DNA of 64,000 bases from Chitinolyticbacter albus (GTDB lineage: Bacteria > Pseudomonadota > Gammaproteobacteria > Burkholderiales > Chitinibacteraceae): the NCBI RefSeq assembly GCF_024437655.1, contig NZ_JANBVF010000005.1, positions 1-64,000 on the forward strand, written 5' to 3'. This document shows positions 8,321-15,383 of the stretch, piece by piece. Below the pieces are notes generated by a model, which did no database searches, was not told where the DNA came from, and saw only the letters and a list, made by a program, of their open reading frames with translations. A program made the position numbers and the translations under genes. Position 1 is the stretch's first letter. Every line of letters starts with the position of its first letter.

Positions 8321-9088
8321 TCAGCCTCGTGGCGTTTCCGGACGACTGGGCCAGTGAAGCGCTTCGGGCGAGATTTGCGTCAGCAACGTCGTTGCGCTTG
8401 CGAATTGCTCGCCCTGCTGCGGCGCAAGCGCATAGGCGTGGCGTTGCCCTTGCCAGTCGAACGCCAGTTGCCAGGCATGCAGATAGCCGCGATCCGCGGG
8501 TGCGCCACCGTAGCGCGCGTCGCCCAGGATGGGCGCGCCGAGGCTTTTCATTGCCACGCGCAGCTGGTGCGTGCGACCGGTGAGCGGGCGCAGCAGATAG
8601 AGTCGTAGCCCTTGCCCCAGGCCATAGCTGAAGAACTGCGTCACCGCGTGCTGGTCGGCTTCGCGGGTAAGCCGCCAGTTGCCACCGCGCCCCGGTGCCA
8701 TGCCGCCGGCGGTGGTGCCCTGTTTCCTGGCCGGCTTGCGATCGGACAGCGCCACATAGTACTTGGCGATGGCGCGCGACTCGAACAGCGCACCGAACTG
8801 CCGTGCGGCATCTGCCCCGCGCGCAACCAGCACCAGGCCAGAGGTGATGCGATCGAGCCGGTGCACCGGGTTGAGTTCGCCATCGGCCAGCTCGCGCACC
8901 GCATCCATGAAACCGGGCGTGCCGGCTTCGCGATGAAAACTCATCCCGGCAGGCTTGTGGCAGAGCAGGAAATCCGGATGGCGGATGAGGATGTCGACTT
9001 TTGCCGGATCCTGCGCGGCCAGCGGCTGCGCTTTCTGCGCGCCGGGGTTGGCTGGTTCGGTGGCGGAATGCGGCGTGCTAGAGTCCAT
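8321..9088 (-). CDS. RluA-family RNA pseudouridine synthase
   Basis: A 255-residue enzyme that isomerises a uridine in rRNA or tRNA to pseudouridine. The catalytic motif HRLDRITSG (Asp as nucleophile) is at about residues 77-85. [12 protein letters not shown] lies upstream, and the [19 protein letters not shown] block downstream is diagnostic for the RluA/RluC/TruC family. No S4 domain is present. The first 30 residues are low-complexity and probably disordered. The exact target nucleotide cannot be deduced. It is divergent from rlmH, with about 32 bp between the start codons. Confidence 0.88.
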   Translation of the reverse strand: MDSSTPHSATEPANPGAQKAQPLAAQDPAKVDILIRHPDFLLCHKPAGMSFHREAGTPGFMDAVRELADGELNPVHRLDRITSGLVLVARGADAARQFGALFESRAIAKYYVALSDRKPARKQGTTAGGMAPGRGGNWRLTREADQHAVTQFFSYGLGQGLRLYLLRPLTGRTHQLRVAMKSLGAPILGDARYGGAPADRGYLHAWQLAFDWQGQRHAYALAPQQGEQFASATTLLTQISPEALHWPSRPETPRG

Positions 9089-9120
9089 GCTTTGGGCGCT
9101 ACGCGCATCGGGAAAGGGCT

Positions 9121-9591
9121 GTGAAGCTTATCATCATCGCCGTCGGCCACAAGATGCCGGACTGGATCGTGGACGGCTTTGCCGAATACCAGAAACGGCT
9201 GCCGCGCGAGTTCGCGCTTACGCTGATCGAGCTCAAGCCGGACAAGCGCGCCGGCAGCAAGACGCCGCAGCAGGTGATGGCAGAAGAGGCCGAGCGCATC
9301 CTCGCTGTCGTGCCGCAGGGCGCGCGCGTACTGGCGCTCGACGAGCGCGGCGCCAACTGGACCACGATGAAACTCGCCGAGGCGATGAAGGCCTGGCACG
9401 CCGATGGTCGCGATACCGTGTTCATCATCGGCGGCACCGACGGGCTAGCCCCCGGCGTGAAGCAGCGTGCCGACCAGCTGCTGCAGCTCTCGGCCATGAC
9501 CTTGCCGCACGGCATGGTGCGTGTGCTGCTGGCCGAGCAGCTCTACCGTGCCTATTCCATCCTGCACAACCATCCCTACCACCGGGAGTGA
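9121..9591 (+). CDS. rlmH: 23S rRNA (pseudouridine1915-N3)-methyltransferase RlmH
   Basis: A 156-residue SPOUT methyltransferase, the family's normal length. It adds a methyl group to pseudouridine 1915 in helix 69 of 23S rRNA on the assembled 70S ribosome, using S-adenosylmethionine. Diagnostic features are [15 protein letters not shown] at the N-terminus, ALDERGANW in the middle, and the knotted C-terminus with [13 protein letters not shown] and [20 protein letters not shown]. The start is GTG at 9121. In many relatives this gene directly follows rsfS; here rsfS-nadD lies about 8.4 kb away on the other strand, while maf is still just downstream. Confidence 0.95.
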   Translation: MKLIIIAVGHKMPDWIVDGFAEYQKRLPREFALTLIELKPDKRAGSKTPQQVMAEEAERILAVVPQGARVLALDERGANWTTMKLAEAMKAWHADGRDTVFIIGGTDGLAPGVKQRADQLLQLSAMTLPHGMVRVLLAEQLYRAYSILHNHPYHRE

Positions 9592-9692
9592 AGGCCGGGA
9601 TGGATGCGCTTGGTGCAAGCCGCAGCACGTCGTCATCGTCCAGTTCGCCCGAGCCGCGGCGCATATCGCCCTACTGATTTCAGGAATATCGC

Positions 9693-10277
9693 ATGGATCT
9701 CTATCTCGCCTCCGCCAGCCCGCGCCGCCGCGAGTTGCTTGGACAAATCGGCGTGCAGTTTGAACGCATCGTCTGCGAAATCGACGAAACCCCGCAGGCC
9801 GGCGAAGACCCGCATGCCTATGTACTGCGCCTGGCCCGCGCCAAGGCAGAGGCAGGTCGCGCCGCCATGCTGCACCAAGGCTTGCCGGTGCTGCCGGTGC
9901 TGGCCGCCGATACGACCGTGGTACTGGATGGCCGGATTCTGGGCAAACCGGCCCATGCCGGGGAGGCAAGGCAAATGCTGACTGCGCTTTCCGGCAGTAC
10001 GCATAGTGTGCTGACCGCATTGGGCCTGGCCGTGGGAAATCAGATCGACACGGTTTTATCGGAAAGCCAGGTGCAGTTTGCCGCGCTGACCGAGGCGCAG
10101 ATTGCCACCTATGTCGCCAGCGGCGAGCCGATGGACAAGGCGGGGGCCTACGGCATACAGGGGCGCGGCGGTCTGTTTGTGGCGCGGCTGGAAGGCAGCT
10201 TCACCGGCGTGGTGGGGCTGCCGCTCCATGAAACCGCGACCTTGCTGGGGCGGCACGGACTGGGTTTGCTGGCGTGA
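9693..10277 (+). CDS. maf: Maf-family nucleotide pyrophosphatase (YhdE type, dTTP/UTP)
   Basis: A 194-residue Maf protein that hydrolyses non-canonical or excess nucleoside triphosphates to monophosphates, limiting misincorporation. It shows the N-terminal ASASPRRRELL motif, the ADTTVVLDGRILGKP block with the catalytic Asp, and GEPMDKAGAYGIQGRG near residue 145-160. The last motif resembles the YhdE group, which prefers dTTP and UTP. It follows rlmH by about 100 bp on the same strand, and no ribonuclease G gene follows as it does in many relatives. Confidence 0.92.
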   Translation: MDLYLASASPRRRELLGQIGVQFERIVCEIDETPQAGEDPHAYVLRLARAKAEAGRAAMLHQGLPVLPVLAADTTVVLDGRILGKPAHAGEARQMLTALSGSTHSVLTALGLAVGNQIDTVLSESQVQFAALTEAQIATYVASGEPMDKAGAYGIQGRGGLFVARLEGSFTGVVGLPLHETATLLGRHGLGLLA

Positions 10278-10520
10278 TGCGCGCTGCATTGCGTTGGACG
10301 GGGTCGATGCGCCGTTGCCGGGCCGCAGGGGCAATCAATGGCGAGGCGCTTACTCTGCCGCAGCGGTGTTCCCGGCGTGGCAAATGGCGTTGAGGTTTAC
10401 CCCAAGCTGGACGCCGGATGTGGGCAGTAGCCTGTAGTCGCGGAACTGCATGGCGTACACAAAGGCGGCCTAAGCCGTCCTTCATTCAAGCCGCCGGGAA
10501 CCCACGACCGGATGCCAGTT
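10278..10520. other. Gene-free interval between maf and the RsuA-type synthase
   Basis: These 243 bases lie between two convergent genes. I see no ORF with a ribosome-binding site and no clear terminator. In some relatives a ribonuclease G gene follows maf, but nothing resembling it is visible here. Confidence 0.4.
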
Positions 10521-11294
10521 TCATCGGCTGGCGCTTTTGCCGACTAGCGCTTGAACCTCTTCCAGCGCGAGCATGCGCCATTGCCCCTTGTCCAACTCGC
10601 CCAGGCGCAGCGCGCCGATGGCGACGCGGACCAGTCTGAGCGTGGCGATTTCGTGCGCGGCCAGCAGGCGCCGGATGTGGCGATTGCGTCCTTCATCGAG
10701 CACGATCTCCAGCCAGCTGTTCTTCTCGCCCATACGCAGCAACTGGACCGCGCGGGCGGCGAGCCGCTCGCCATCGACCATGACTTCGCCGCGCAACCGG
10801 GTCAGCAAGGCGTCGTCTGCGGGCCGGTCGATCTGCACGTGATAGGTCTTGGGCACGTGGCTCGCCGGGTCGGTCAGCCGCGCCGCCCAGCCGGTGTCGT
10901 TGCTGAAGAGAAGCAGTCCCTCGCTCGCCTTGTCGAGCCGACCGACCGGACCTATCCACGGCAGATCCGCCCCTGCGAGGCACTGATAGACCGTGTCACG
11001 CCCCCGGTCGTCCTGCGCCGTGGTCACCAATCCGCGCGGCTTGTTCAACATCAGATAGACAAAGCGCTGCGCCGCGACGGCCTCACCGTCGACAGCGAAG
11101 CGATCCTGCGCCAGATCGACCCAGGCGATCGGATCGCGTATCAGCTTGCCATTCACCGCAACCCGCCCGGCCCGCACCAGCGCCTCTGCCTGGGTGCGCG
11201 AACAGACGCCCAGCTTGGACAACGCGCGCGCCAGCCCGGTGCGTGAGCCTGGCGCAGCGGTTTTGGCGGTTCTGGACGGTGATGGTGGAGGCAT
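10521..11294 (-). CDS. RsuA/RluB/RluE-family 23S/16S rRNA pseudouridine synthase
   Basis: A 257-residue pseudouridine synthase with an N-terminal S4 RNA-binding domain (residues about 22-70, [30 protein letters not shown]). The catalytic RsuA-type domain carries the signature [12 protein letters not shown] and [20 protein letters not shown] with the catalytic Asp. The C-terminal block [16 protein letters not shown] is typical of the RluB/RluE/RluF subfamily. The N-terminal 18 residues are basic and Ser/Pro-rich. The target uridine cannot be assigned from sequence. It is convergent with maf. Confidence 0.88.
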   Translation of the reverse strand: MPPPSPSRTAKTAAPGSRTGLARALSKLGVCSRTQAEALVRAGRVAVNGKLIRDPIAWVDLAQDRFAVDGEAVAAQRFVYLMLNKPRGLVTTAQDDRGRDTVYQCLAGADLPWIGPVGRLDKASEGLLLFSNDTGWAARLTDPASHVPKTYHVQIDRPADDALLTRLRGEVMVDGERLAARAVQLLRMGEKNSWLEIVLDEGRNRHIRRLLAAHEIATLRLVRVAIGALRLGELDKGQWRMLALEEVQALVGKSASR

Positions 11295-11349
11295 AAAGCT
11301 TTCAATAAACGGCGTCTACGGCGCCGAGCGGCCCATTTTTGTAAGCGAT

Positions 11350-11366
11350 GTGACGAAAATCGTCAC
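11350..11366. promoter_or_regulatory. Perfect 7-bp dyad (GTGACGA-aaa-TCGTCAC)
   Basis: A perfect inverted repeat, GTGACGA and TCGTCAC separated by AAA, lies 56 bases upstream of the RsuA-type synthase start, between that gene and the tRNA-Thr terminator. It has no T run on either strand, so it does not look like a terminator. A regulator-binding site is possible but unproven. Confidence 0.3.
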
Positions 11367-11465
11367 TCTGGCCGGACTGGCGAGGGGCGCCTCGCGTGAT
11401 TCGTCCTGGCAGGACGGTTCCGACCGTCGGGGACATCCGGTGTATGCGTGCCCCCAGCCCAAGCA

Positions 11466-11488
11466 AAAGCCCGCCAGAGGCGGGCTTT
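11466..11488 (-). terminator. Intrinsic terminator after tRNA-Thr
   Basis: A perfect 10-bp stem (AAAGCCCGCC/GGCGGGCTTT, loop of three) begins eleven bases beyond the CCA end of the tRNA gene and ends in TTTTG on the minus strand. Confidence 0.85.
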
Positions 11489-11498
11489 GCGGTGTTCC

Positions 11499-11574
<76 letters not shown>

Positions 11575-11584
11575 GGAAGGCGCG

Positions 11585-11613
11585 ATTATAGGGCAAACCC
11601 GGACACGTTCCAA
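11585..11613 (-). promoter_or_regulatory. Sigma-70-type promoter of tRNA-Thr
   Basis: On the minus strand TTGGAA (11608-11613) and a perfect TATAAT (11585-11590) are separated by 17 bases. The TATAAT lies eleven bases before the mature tRNA 5' end, an expected distance for a tRNA promoter. Confidence 0.65.
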
Positions 11614-11690
11614 GCGATCAGCCTTGCTCTACCCGACGGGTTTTGCCGTTTATCTCCCCTATCCCACCGGTGGCAGGGGGCTTTTGGAGG

Positions 11691-11706
11691 TGGCACAGCA
11701 CTTGCT
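11691..11706 (+). promoter_or_regulatory. Sigma-54 (-24/-12) promoter of the short-pilin operon
   Basis: The sequence TGGCACAGCACTTGCT matches the sigma-54 consensus, with GG (11692-11693) and GC (11704-11705) exactly ten bases apart. Transcription would start near 11717, about 43 bases before the first pilin's ATG. Many type IV pilin genes use sigma-54 with the activator PilR, which fits the downstream gene. No PilR site was identified. Confidence 0.85.
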
Positions 11707-11759
11707 TATGATCCACCACGCCCCCCGGGGAGTAGACAACGCTACAGGAGCGCTCTGAG

Positions 11760-11939
11760 ATGAAAAAGATGCAAAAGGGTTTCACCCTGATCGAACTGAT
11801 GATCGTAGTCGCCATCATCGGTATTCTGGCTGCCATTGCCATCCCACAGTTCAACGAATACCGCGCGCGGACTAACGACACTACTGCGCAAGCTGATGCA
11901 AAGAATGCCATGACTGTAATGACTGCGGCTCAAAAGTAA
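11760..11939 (+). CDS. Very short type IV pilin-like protein 1 (59 aa)
   Basis: A complete 59-residue class III-signal prepilin. The seven-residue leader MKKMQKG ends in Gly, followed by the mature N-terminal Phe and the conserved Glu at mature position 5 ([19 protein letters not shown]). After the helix, [22 protein letters not shown] and a short amphipathic tail end the protein; there is no globular beta-sheet domain. The mature form is only 52 residues, even shorter than the roughly 61-residue PilA of Geobacter. AGGAG lies about ten bases before the ATG, and a sigma-54 promoter lies upstream. Processing by a prepilin peptidase and assembly into a filament are expected, but the peptidase is not in the window. 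It is nearly identical to the protein at 12479-12664. Confidence 0.9.
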   Translation: MKKMQKGFTLIELMIVVAIIGILAAIAIPQFNEYRARTNDTTAQADAKNAMTVMTAAQK

Positions 11940-11961
11940 TTCCCTTTTGGAGATAATTGAA

Positions 11962-12393
11962 ATGAACAAAATTGCATATGTATTCGCGGGTGTCATTGGC
12001 ATGGCTGCTTCTTTCGCAGGAGCGACTGCAATTCCAGCTGGTGGCCAAATCACTGTTGTGGCATGCCCAGTGCTGGGCGAGCCGGTCACTTTGAATTTCT
12101 CGAAGAATGTCAGCGCTGCTTATTCGTGCGATGACACTACTAGCAACATGCGTGTGGCGACCTGCCATTCCGGCGGTAGCCGGAAGCCGCTTCCAGTAGT
12201 CTGCGCAAGCGCCGACGACGGCGCTGGTGGGGTGACTTGGAATGCGCCGGGTTGCACCACAAATGGTGCCACAGTGACTATCAGCAACTATCGCGGGTAT
12301 CGCTCTAATAATCAGGGTGGTGTGCTGGGTGTTTATGACCTTGGCGGCGCTTGCTCTGCAGCAACAGCGGACTCTGTTTTGACTGCGCAGTAA
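11962..12393 (+). CDS. Secreted six-cysteine protein between the two short pilins; candidate separate globular pilin partner
   Basis: A 143-residue protein of unknown family. It has a Sec signal peptide ([21 protein letters not shown]) and a mature part with six cysteines (in VACPV, YSCDD, ATCHS, VVCAS, PGCTT and GACSA), which could form three disulfides in the periplasm or outside the cell. The composition is rich in Gly, Ser, Thr and Asn, like a beta-rich extracellular domain. It begins 22 bases after the first short pilin, with GGAG before the ATG at 11962; an upstream TTG start at 11947 lacks support. In Geobacter the short PilA-N is followed by a separate PilA-C/Spc gene. This gene has the same position and could play the same role, but I see no sequence similarity that proves it. 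Confidence 0.8.
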   Translation: MNKIAYVFAGVIGMAASFAGATAIPAGGQITVVACPVLGEPVTLNFSKNVSAAYSCDDTTSNMRVATCHSGGSRKPLPVVCASADDGAGGVTWNAPGCTTNGATVTISNYRGYRSNNQGGVLGVYDLGGACSAATADSVLTAQ

Positions 12394-12402
12394 GTTTGCT
12401 GA

Positions 12403-12438
12403 CAAAGGCGTTGTTGCCGGCAGGCGCAACGCCTTTTT
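12403..12438 (+). terminator. Intrinsic terminator between the first pilin pair and the second pilin
   Basis: AAGGCGTTG pairs with CAACGCCTT, and five T residues follow. It would end or attenuate the sigma-54 transcript after the six-cysteine gene, making the first pilin and its partner the main product and lowering expression of the genes beyond. Confidence 0.8.
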
Positions 12439-12478
12439 AAATTCTTTAGCTTATGTCACGACATCCGATGGAGGCAAT

Positions 12479-12664
12479 ATGCAGCTCTGTGCCCAGAGAG
12501 GATTTACGTTGATCGAGCTGATGATTGTTGTTGCTATAATTGGCATTTTGGCGGCAATTGCGATCCCGCAGTTCAGTGAATATCGTGCACGCACCAATGA
12601 CACCACAGCGCAGGCTGATGCAAGAAATGCAATGGTTATATTGCGCGCGGCTGAGCGAAATTGA
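12479..12664 (+). CDS. Very short type IV pilin-like protein 2 (61 aa)
   Basis: A 61-residue prepilin that is a clear paralogue of the protein at 11760-11939. The leader is MQLCAQRG, followed by [20 protein letters not shown], identical to the first pilin. The [14 protein letters not shown] stretch is also identical; only the last dozen residues differ ([13 protein letters not shown]). It has a strong ribosome-binding site (GGAGG, five bases before the ATG). It lies downstream of a terminator and 43 bases before the ABC permease gene, so it is probably co-expressed with the ABC genes. It may be a minor subunit or an alternative major subunit. Confidence 0.88.
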   Translation: MQLCAQRGFTLIELMIVVAIIGILAAIAIPQFSEYRARTNDTTAQADARNAMVILRAAERN

Positions 12665-12707
12665 GTTGGTTGTGTGTTAATTTCAAGACAGTAAAAGAGT
12701 AAAGTGC

Positions 12708-13517
12708 ATGATGGGTGTCCCAGAATATACGGTGGGATTGCGTTTGTGTATTCGGATTGGCTTTCTCAAAATCCTCGCAGGATTTTGTTTGGGCTTGGCA
12801 GGCGCGGCATGGCTTGCGGGAGAGTTCAGCGGCCGACAGCCTGCAACAGTTGCGTTGGATGTTGGTTTATCATTTGCACACTTCGCCATTCTTTTGCTGG
12901 GAATTGTTTTTGCTCAGGAGCTCTTCGCTAAAGAGTTTGAGCGTAAGTATTCGTTGATTACGCTTTCTTACCCCATTTCGCGGCGACGGTTTGTGCTGGC
13001 GCGTTTCGCAGCGGCTTACACCCTCTTGATCGGTTCATGTCTTGCAATGGCGTTAAGCTTGGTCATCGCAACCATATTCGTCAGCCAGAGTTACGAACAA
13101 GCGCGCGTCGTGGACTTAGGGTTGCCCTATGTCTGGACGTGGTGCTTGATCGCCTTAGAAGCTTTTTTTGTGCTTGCACTTGCTACGTTGTTTGCGTGCG
13201 TCGCGCGTTCACAGGCCTTTGTACTGTTAAGTACCGTAGGTTTATTTGTAGTTGCTCGTTCCTTTTCTGCGATGTTGTCATTAATCGAAATGGATCGAAC
13301 TCTCGTTGAGCAGCCTGGGCACTATCAAGTGGGTCTTGAGACAATTGGCTTTCTTCTTCCTGATTTGAGTGCCATTGATATCCGAGCGGCCTCTCTGTAC
13401 GCCAGTATGACTTTTGTACCAGAGAACTGGTGGTTGTCTTCATTGTCCGTTCTTTTCTATGCACTGATGCTGCTCAGCATTGCGATTTTTATCGTAGATA
13501 GAAAGGATTTGATTTGA
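12708..13517 (+). CDS. ABC-2-type transporter permease (PilI-like by context)
   Basis: A 269-residue membrane protein with about six transmembrane segments. There are hydrophobic stretches at about 17-36, 53-72, 105-127, 145-165, 170-190 and 240-262, and the cytoplasmic loop LFAKEFERKYSLITLSYPISRRRFVLARF is typical of ABC-2 permeases. It would form the membrane channel for the ATPase at 14367-15263. The ATG at 12708 or the adjacent one at 12711 could be used. By context it resembles PilI of the Myxococcus PilGHI system, which is needed for type IV pilus assembly; this is inference from gene order, not a family match. Codon and base use are AT-richer than in the flanking genes. Confidence 0.8.
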   Translation: MMGVPEYTVGLRLCIRIGFLKILAGFCLGLAGAAWLAGEFSGRQPATVALDVGLSFAHFAILLLGIVFAQELFAKEFERKYSLITLSYPISRRRFVLARFAAAYTLLIGSCLAMALSLVIATIFVSQSYEQARVVDLGLPYVWTWCLIALEAFFVLALATLFACVARSQAFVLLSTVGLFVVARSFSAMLSLIEMDRTLVEQPGHYQVGLETIGFLLPDLSAIDIRAASLYASMTFVPENWWLSSLSVLFYALMLLSIAIFIVDRKDLI

Positions 13518-14356
13518 GTCGGATGGCGAAATACACTCCTTTGCTGCTTGCCTTGGGATGCTTTTTTATATTCGTATTTACTTCCATCTTAGAGAAGCGC
13601 CAGCAGCCCCACAAGGCCGAGAATATCGTGCTAGAGCGCGTGGTCCTTTCTCCCGTGCTGCAAATATTGCTGAACGGCGGGGATCCTTTTCTTGCAGCCA
13701 ATCTTGAATTGATGCGTGTATCTTCGACATGGAGCGGCGATATGGCCGCTGCTGGTGTGGATGCACGTTTCAGGTTAAGAGCCTACAAACTCGTTTCTGA
13801 AATGAATCCGTGCCACGAGGATAGTTATTACCAAGCTAATGCTTTGCTGGCGTGGGAAGGTGGTGCGGCTGATGCAAATACAATCTTGACGCGCGCAACG
13901 AAGTGTAGGTTTTGGGACGAATTCCCTCCCTTCTTTTTGGGCTTTAATAGGCTTTATTTCTTTGATGATTCCATTGGGGCGTCCAAAGCTTTCAGGCAGG
14001 CAGCGAACCGATCGATAGGCAATAAATCGGTCTTTAAGAGGTTGGCGATTATGTCTATTGTCGAGTCTGCGAGGAGTGAAGCTGATGCACTTTCTATGTT
14101 AAAGAAAGAAGTGGAAAAATCTCGAGACCCTGCGTTGCGTAAAATGTTGGAAAAACGAGTTGCCCGTATTGAAGGATTGTTGTTTTTACGGGATGCGCAG
14201 AAACAATATGAGCAGAAATTCAAGAGTGGTTTGACGAGCCCCGAGCAACTTATATTTGCTGGGATTGTATCGAGTTTTCCTTCGGATCCTACAGGAGTCG
14301 GGTATGAGTTCCTGAACGGAAAATTTCAGCTGAAAACACCGCAATATTCTCAATGA
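13514..14356 (+). CDS. Membrane-anchored helical protein of the ABC/pilin cluster (PilG-like by context)
   Basis: A 280-residue protein with one N-terminal transmembrane anchor (residues about 8-26, TPLLLALGCFFIFVFTSIL). It continues as a soluble, mostly helical domain with TPR-like spacing: around 90-160, CHEDSYYQANALLAWEGGAA and then an aromatic-rich stretch WDEFPPFFLGFNRLYFFD. I do not recognise a named family. The start is TTG at 13514, with AAGGA six bases upstream, overlapping the permease stop; an ATG at 13523 is possible. It lies between permease and ATPase genes and ends ten bases before the latter, so an accessory role in the same ABC complex is likely. The periplasmic or cytoplasmic side is not settled. 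Confidence 0.75.
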   Translation: MSRMAKYTPLLLALGCFFIFVFTSILEKRQQPHKAENIVLERVVLSPVLQILLNGGDPFLAANLELMRVSSTWSGDMAAAGVDARFRLRAYKLVSEMNPCHEDSYYQANALLAWEGGAADANTILTRATKCRFWDEFPPFFLGFNRLYFFDDSIGASKAFRQAANRSIGNKSVFKRLAIMSIVESARSEADALSMLKKEVEKSRDPALRKMLEKRVARIEGLLFLRDAQKQYEQKFKSGLTSPEQLIFAGIVSSFPSDPTGVGYEFLNGKFQLKTPQYSQ

Positions 14357-14366
14357 GTTTCTAATA

Positions 14367-15263
14367 ATGTTCCCCGCACTGTCGTTCAATAAGGTTAGTA
14401 AGACGTTCAAAGTGCGTGCCAAGTCTGTGGAGGCGCTTAGTGATATTACATTCGATATCCACGAGGGGGAGATCTTTGGACTTGTCGGCCCCAATGGAGC
14501 GGGGAAATCGACGACCATAAAGATTGCTTTGGGAATGCTTGGCGGCTATACAGGGGACGTCCGCATCTATGGAAATTCAGCTGAAGACAGTAATGCAAGG
14601 CGGCATGTGTCTTATGTTCCAGAAAGCCCGTCACTTTATGAGCAGTTTACGCCAAATGAGTTGCTAAAAACAGCATTAGAGATTCATAAAGTAGACAAGG
14701 CAAGCCATGCTCGATTGCGTAATTTGTGGTTGGAGCGACTTTCTCTTGAGGCTGTTGCGTCGAAGCGGTTACGTACCCTTTCAAAGGGCACAGTTCAACG
14801 CGTTGCGCTTGCGCATGCGCTAATTGTTTCCCCGAAATTGCTTGTGCTAGATGAGCCCCTCTCGGGGCTTGATCCTGTCGGGCGCAAGGATGTTATTCAG
14901 ATACTGCGAGATTACAAGCAATCTGGAGGGTCGATGCTGCTAACCTCGCATGTACTGTATGACGTCGAAGAACTAGCAGATAAGTTTGGATTTATTCAGG
15001 ATGGAGTGCTAGAAATTGCCAAAAATCCTAATTCATTATTGATGGATGTAGCGGCACCGCTATTTAGCGTAAGGTACCATTCTCTGGAGAATTTAACCCC
15101 CGATGGGGTGGAGCTGCGAGCAGGCCTTTATGAAATGACTGTGCCCCAAGATGAGTTGATTAATTTCCTTGGGTGGCTCAATGAGAGGCAGGGTTTACTA
15201 ATTAGCATTAAGCCATTTGTTTCATTGGAGTCCGCATTCTTGGCGAAGGTGCGTCAAGCATAA
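14367..15263 (+). CDS. ABC transporter ATP-binding protein (PilH-like by context)
   Basis: A 298-residue ATPase with a complete nucleotide-binding domain: Walker A GPNGAGKST (41-49), the Q-loop region VSYVPESPSLYEQFT (about 81-95), signature LSKGTVQRV (138-146; the usual LSGGQ is changed to LSKGT), Walker B LLVLDEP (158-164), D-loop SGLD and H-loop His in LLTSH (about 192). A C-terminal extension of about 90 residues follows, as in many ABC-2 ATPases. It would power the permease at 12708-13517. Together with the short pilins and the membrane-anchored protein it makes a self-contained unit. The cargo is not predictable from sequence; pilin or pilin-modifying material is a guess. Confidence 0.9.
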   Translation: MFPALSFNKVSKTFKVRAKSVEALSDITFDIHEGEIFGLVGPNGAGKSTTIKIALGMLGGYTGDVRIYGNSAEDSNARRHVSYVPESPSLYEQFTPNELLKTALEIHKVDKASHARLRNLWLERLSLEAVASKRLRTLSKGTVQRVALAHALIVSPKLLVLDEPLSGLDPVGRKDVIQILRDYKQSGGSMLLTSHVLYDVEELADKFGFIQDGVLEIAKNPNSLLMDVAAPLFSVRYHSLENLTPDGVELRAGLYEMTVPQDELINFLGWLNERQGLLISIKPFVSLESAFLAKVRQA

Positions 15264-15354
15264 TTTTGATACGGTTGATAGGTAAGTGCCAAGCCTTAAT
15301 TTGTAGTTAAAAATCAGTTAAATACGATCAAATTATACGCAAGATAAATTTCAT

Positions 15355-15383
15355 AAAAAACGCCCCAAAGAGGGGCGTTTTTT
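15355..15383. terminator. Bidirectional terminator between the ABC ATPase gene and cysN
   Basis: CGCCCC and GGGGCG enclose AAAGA, flanked by six A and six T residues. It works for both convergent transcripts, and the minus-strand copy overlaps the cysN stop codon (15382-15384). Confidence 0.9.
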
